Origin: Flavimaribacter sp039888615
GTDB taxonomy: Bacteria > Pseudomonadota > Alphaproteobacteria > Rhizobiales > Rhizobiaceae
Strand: one strand, 5' to 3'
Assembly (NCBI GenBank): GCA_039888615.1
Contig: JBDQQS010000005.1
DNA length: 64,000 nucleotides
Positions 61,108-64,000 of this stretch are shown in pieces. The position numbers and the translations under genes were made by a program. Numbering within the stretch: position 1 is the stretch's first letter; the number at the start of each line of letters is the position of its first letter. The notes below the pieces were generated by a model, which saw nothing but the letters and a program-made list of their open reading frames with translations, made no database searches and had not been told where the DNA came from.

Positions 61108-61903
61108 ACCACCTCCGGCTTCTGCGGTATTGTTTGACATCGCGGTAGCTGCGCCGGTTGCCGCTGGCCTGACCGAGATAGAATTCCTGGATGTCGGCAT
61201 GGCCCGTCAGCCTCTCGGCGTCGCCGTCAAGGACGATCCGGCCGTTCTCCAGCACATAGCCGTAGTCGGCGATCCTGAGCGCCACGCCGGCGCTCTGTTC
61301 GACCAGCAGGATGCTGATGGCGAGTTCGTCGCGGATGCTGACGAGGCTCTGCGTCAGGCTTTCGACGGCGACCGGCGCAAGGCCGAGCGAAAGTTCGTCG
61401 ATCATCAACAGGTCCGGCTCGCACATCAGTCCGGCTGCGATGGCCAGCATCTGCCGCTCGCCGCCCGAAAGCAGGCCGGCCTCACGTTTTCGCAACTCCT
61501 TCAGCTTCGGAAAGAAGTGATACGCGGCGTCGTCCCGGACGCGCGCGTCGCCGGACCGTCCGCGTCTGACGACGGCCTGAAGGTTTTCTGTCACGGTGAG
61601 GTTAGGGAAGACCTTGTCGCGCTCGGGAACGAGCGACAGTCCGCGCCGGGTGATCTCGTGCGGCGGCCGATTTTCGAGCCGGGTTCCGCGAAAGCGGACG
61701 GCGCCCTCGGTCACGCGTGCGTCGTCGAGACCGAGAAATCCGGAAATCGCTCTTAGCGTCGTCGTCTTGCCGGCCCCGTTGGTGCCGAGCAGGGCGACGA
61801 TCTGGCCTTCCTTCACCGCGAGCGTCACGCCCTGGATCGCGGTGATCGCCCTTTGGTAGACGACTTCCAGCTTGTCGACCTCGAGCAGCGCCGTCCCGGT
61901 CAC
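61100..61903 (-). CDS. livF: Branched-chain amino acid-type ABC transporter ATPase LivF
   Basis: 267 residues from a GTG at 61903 with GGAGG six bases upstream and a GTGA overlap with the livM stop; the longer frame to 61969 is not used. Walker A LGTNGAGKTTT, signature LSGGERQMLAIAAGL, Walker B LLMIDELSLGL (Glu-Leu in place of Glu-Pro), and His replaced by Gln in LLVEQS, normal for LivF. It works with LivG on the LivHM permeases. Confidence 0.92.
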   Translation of the reverse strand: MTGTALLEVDKLEVVYQRAITAIQGVTLAVKEGQIVALLGTNGAGKTTTLRAISGFLGLDDARVTEGAVRFRGTRLENRPPHEITRRGLSLVPERDKVFPNLTVTENLQAVVRRGRSGDARVRDDAAYHFFPKLKELRKREAGLLSGGERQMLAIAAGLMCEPDLLMIDELSLGLAPVAVESLTQSLVSIRDELAISILLVEQSAGVALRIADYGYVLENGRIVLDGDAERLTGHADIQEFYLGQASGNRRSYRDVKQYRRSRRWYG

Positions 61904-62979
61904 GAGGAGCCTCCGAGCGCCTTGTGTTTGAAAGGCCAGAGGAGGAAGTAGTTGCGGACCCTGCGCCATATCCCGACGAGTCCTTGCGGCTCGAAGACGA
62001 GAAACAGGATCATGACGAAACCGAAAGCTGCGTAGTTCACCGCAAACACCGAACCTGCCAGCCGGTCGGCGCCGGGCAGGGCGCTCATCAGACCCTCGAT
62101 CAGATAGGGAAACAGCGTCACGAAGACGGCGCCCAGAAGCGCGCCGAGCAGGTTGCCCATGCCGCCGATGATGATCATCGCCACATACTGGATGGTCAGA
62201 TAGAGCGAGAACGCCTCGATGGACACGAAGCCGCGATAATAGGCGAAGAGCGCGCCGGCGACGGACGTCATGGCGGAGGAGATGACGAATGCGAGAAGCT
62301 TGTAGCGCGCCATGTCGATGCCGAGCGCCTCGGCGACAGTCTCGTTGGAATGGATCGCCCGCCAGGCGCGCCCGGAGCGCGAACGCATCAGATTGATCGA
62401 TACGAGAAGCGCAATCCCCGCGGCGGCCGCCAACACGAAATACCAGATGCGCGGCGCGTAGATCTCAAAACCGAAGACGACGGGAGGATCGACCAGGATG
62501 CCGGTGGAATAGCCGCGGCGGGTTTCGTATTCGCCGCCGAGATAAACGACGACGAAGTGCAACGCCAGCGTCGAGACGGCGAGATAGAGCCCGCGCAGTC
62601 TGAGCGACGGCAGGCCGAAGACGACGCCAAGCACCGCGCCCGTTACGGCGGAAGCCGGTATCGTGATCCAGAAGGGCGCCGCCGTCTCCTTGTAGAGAAT
62701 GCCGGCGGTAAAGGCGCCGGCCGCCAGCAGTCCGGCGTGGCCGAGGCTGATCTGGCCGGCGATGCCGGTCAAAAGCATCAGGGCGAGCGCGCCGATCGAC
62801 GCCAGGAAGACCTGTGTCGCAAGGTCCACGTAGAAAGGCGAGGCGAGGAAGGGAAAGCCGATCAGAAAGACCGCGAAGACAAGGGTCATCGCTTTAGCGA
62901 ACCGGGTCTCGATCAGACGGAATTCGTCGGCGTAGCTGCGGCGGAAATGGCCGCTGGCGGACGGCAGCGGCTTAGACAC
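61900..62979 (-). CDS. livM: Branched-chain amino acid-type ABC permease LivM
   Basis: 359 residues, about ten hydrophobic segments, and LivM motifs AGQISLGHAGLLAAGAF and SGRAWRAIHSNETVAEALGID. Start ATG 62979 overlaps the livH stop by eight bases. It pairs with LivH to form the channel. A substrate outside branched-chain amino acids (urea, amides, aromatic acids) is possible for this family. Confidence 0.93.
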   Translation of the reverse strand: MSKPLPSASGHFRRSYADEFRLIETRFAKAMTLVFAVFLIGFPFLASPFYVDLATQVFLASIGALALMLLTGIAGQISLGHAGLLAAGAFTAGILYKETAAPFWITIPASAVTGAVLGVVFGLPSLRLRGLYLAVSTLALHFVVVYLGGEYETRRGYSTGILVDPPVVFGFEIYAPRIWYFVLAAAAGIALLVSINLMRSRSGRAWRAIHSNETVAEALGIDMARYKLLAFVISSAMTSVAGALFAYYRGFVSIEAFSLYLTIQYVAMIIIGGMGNLLGALLGAVFVTLFPYLIEGLMSALPGADRLAGSVFAVNYAAFGFVMILFLVFEPQGLVGIWRRVRNYFLLWPFKHKALGGSS

Positions 62980-63844
62980 GGTCGAGTTCCTCCCGGGTGC
63001 CGAACAATCCCCACGGCCGGATCACCAGCATAACGATGAGAACGATGAATGGCACGACGTCCGCAAGCAGCGGATCGATGAAGCGAATGACGCCGACTTC
63101 CGCTCCGGCGATGATGAGCGCGCCGATCAGTGCTCCGACGAGGCTGTCGAGCCCGCCGACAAGGGCCGCCGGAAAGGCCTTCAGCCCAATCATCGTCATG
63201 GTGCTGTCGAGGCCGGAATCGAGCGCGATCAGCATGCCGGCGATGGCGCCGGTAAAGGTCGACAGACCCCAGGCGAGTGCGAAGACGGCGTGCAGGTTGA
63301 TGCCGCGCTGGGCGGCGAGCAGTGGGTTCTGCCCCGCCGCGCGCATGCGGATGCCCCAGCGCCCGAACCGCAGAAAGAGAAACAGCCCGCCGTAGACGAG
63401 GACGGTGGCGACGATCAGCAGACCGGAATAGAGCGAGATGCGGGCGTCGCCCGGCAGCACGATGACGGGATTGTCCCAGCCAAGCATGGCGCGCGGATGC
63501 TGCTGCTGCGCCGACCAGAAGAGCACGATGAGGCCTCGGATCAGGATACCGAGCGCCACCGTTGTCAGGACGGCGGCCAGCACTGTCTCTCCCGTCATTC
63601 GACGCATGAGAAACAGATAGACCATGCCGCCGACAGCAAGGCTCATCACTGCGGCGAAGACGACGGCCATCAGAGGACTGGCGGCAAAAGCCGAAGCTGT
63701 CGCCACCAGCAGATAAGCGCCGAGCATCATCAATTCGCCATGGGCGAGATTGAGGACCCGGCTGACCCGGTAGATCAGCACATAACCGCAGGCGATCAGG
63801 GCGTAGATCGCCGCAAGCACCATGATATTGACTACGAATTGCAA
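62972..63844 (-). CDS. livH: Branched-chain amino acid-type ABC permease LivH
   Basis: 290 residues: YVLIYRVSRVLNLAHGELMMLGAYL near the N-terminus and GLKAFPAALVGGLDSLVGALIGALI near the C-terminus are diagnostic LivH segments. The apparent start is a TTG (63844, M-Q-F-V-V) preceded by GGCGGA; an internal ATG is seven codons later. It is the first membrane-subunit gene after the substrate-binding protein at the right edge. Confidence 0.9.
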   Translation of the reverse strand: MQFVVNIMVLAAIYALIACGYVLIYRVSRVLNLAHGELMMLGAYLLVATASAFAASPLMAVVFAAVMSLAVGGMVYLFLMRRMTGETVLAAVLTTVALGILIRGLIVLFWSAQQQHPRAMLGWDNPVIVLPGDARISLYSGLLIVATVLVYGGLFLFLRFGRWGIRMRAAGQNPLLAAQRGINLHAVFALAWGLSTFTGAIAGMLIALDSGLDSTMTMIGLKAFPAALVGGLDSLVGALIGALIIAGAEVGVIRFIDPLLADVVPFIVLIVMLVIRPWGLFGTREELDRV

Positions 63845-63874
63845 GCGATCCGCCCCGATTACTCTGTGCTGAAC

Positions 63875-64000
63875 TTACTGGACGTCGAAGGGCGTCCAGT
63901 CCTGGACGGTCTCGATGCTTCCGCTGTCCGGGTTCCAGCGATAGACCCGGTAGTTCTGCTGTGTGCGGAAGTGGTTGTCGGCGGTCCATTCCAGCGGTCC
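63875..64000 (-). CDS. Liv-type ABC substrate-binding protein, C-terminal end (5' outside window)
   Basis: Forty-one residues and the TAA stop (63877-63875). The visible tail, GPLEWTADNHFRTQQNYRVY and then a W-rich end WTPFDVQ, matches the C-terminus of branched-chain amino acid binding proteins, where the R-V-Y segment is conserved. It lies 30 bp upstream of livH in the same direction, so it is the binding protein of that system. Confidence 0.8.
   Translation of the reverse strand, partial: GPLEWTADNHFRTQQNYRVYRWNPDSGSIETVQDWTPFDVQ

Noticed and set aside
1..64000. CRISPR arrays, tRNA/rRNA genes, att core duplications
   Set aside because: No regularly spaced repeats, no tRNA-like cloverleaf next to the recombinase genes and no rRNA sequence noticed by eye; a covariance-model search would be needed to exclude small RNAs.

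Overview
This 64 kb window most likely comes from an alphaproteobacterium, probably of the order Hyphomicrobiales (rhizobia and relatives). The reasons are the GC-rich coding, a recombinase of the type common on rhizobial replicons, a DUF1127 gene, the BLH/YeeE/SQR sulfur island, and a very dense load of solute transporters with dedicated catabolic genes. This placement is inferred from gene content; there is no rRNA or other marker gene, and I saw no tRNA, CRISPR array, replication origin or intact prophage.

Layout. (1) 1-8.5 kb is a worn accessory region. It holds the 3' end of an IS1182-type transposase, a tyrosine recombinase that lacks a catalytic Arg and has a premature stop, a GlxA-type regulator divergent from a methyltransferase, a DUF1127 gene with an in-frame stop, a flavin monooxygenase-like enzyme, a frameshifted secreted beta-barrel protein, and an IS110 transposase fragment butted against an integrase fragment. 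(2) 8.5-15 kb is a sulfide/sulfane-sulfur island on the minus strand: a Crp/Fnr regulator, DUF2892 protein, two YeeE-type sulfur transport halves, a BLH persulfide-dioxygenase-like metallohydrolase, a phosphatase-like/SQR fusion and a SulP permease. A clean palindrome lies about 42 bp upstream of a predicted start point. (3) 15.1-26.9 kb is a sugar/polyol catabolic locus. A ten-gene minus-strand operon (ABC binding protein, two permeases, SorC regulator, xylitol-dehydrogenase-like enzyme, SIS isomerase, two SDRs, D-ribulokinase-like FGGY kinase, ketose 3-epimerase) is divergent from the matching ABC ATPase and a HAD phosphatase. (4) 26.9-35.3 kb is a LysR-controlled cluster: lactonase, DctPQM TRAP transporter, ThDP enzyme, SDR, NAD-epimerase. 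(5) 35.4-40.5 kb is a type I secretion locus: an acidic, modular secreted protein without RTX repeats, and its HlyD adaptor and ABC exporter. (6) 40.9-43.8 kb is copper resistance (CopA, then a CueR-type regulator) with a textbook 19-bp-spacer MerR-family promoter; a PPK2 kinase follows. (7) 44.8-53.7 kb is a LysR-controlled polyamine-type ABC uptake operon joined to an aminotransferase, a beta-keto acid cleavage enzyme, an N-acetyltransferase and an acetylpolyamine amidohydrolase. (8) 53.8-60.3 kb is a FadR/GntR-controlled ribose-type ABC transporter with a second lactonase. (9) 60.3-64 kb is a LivGFMH branched-chain-amino-acid-type ABC operon on the minus strand; its binding-protein gene runs off the right edge.

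In regions 3, 4 and 7-9 each transporter is paired with enzymes that would process its cargo, and usually with its own regulator. Four of the binding-protein genes are each followed by a strong hairpin before the next transporter gene, which would favour more binding protein than membrane components. The least conventional parts are the type I secretion substrate, the acetylpolyamine/BKACE operon and the pentitol route through D-ribulose.
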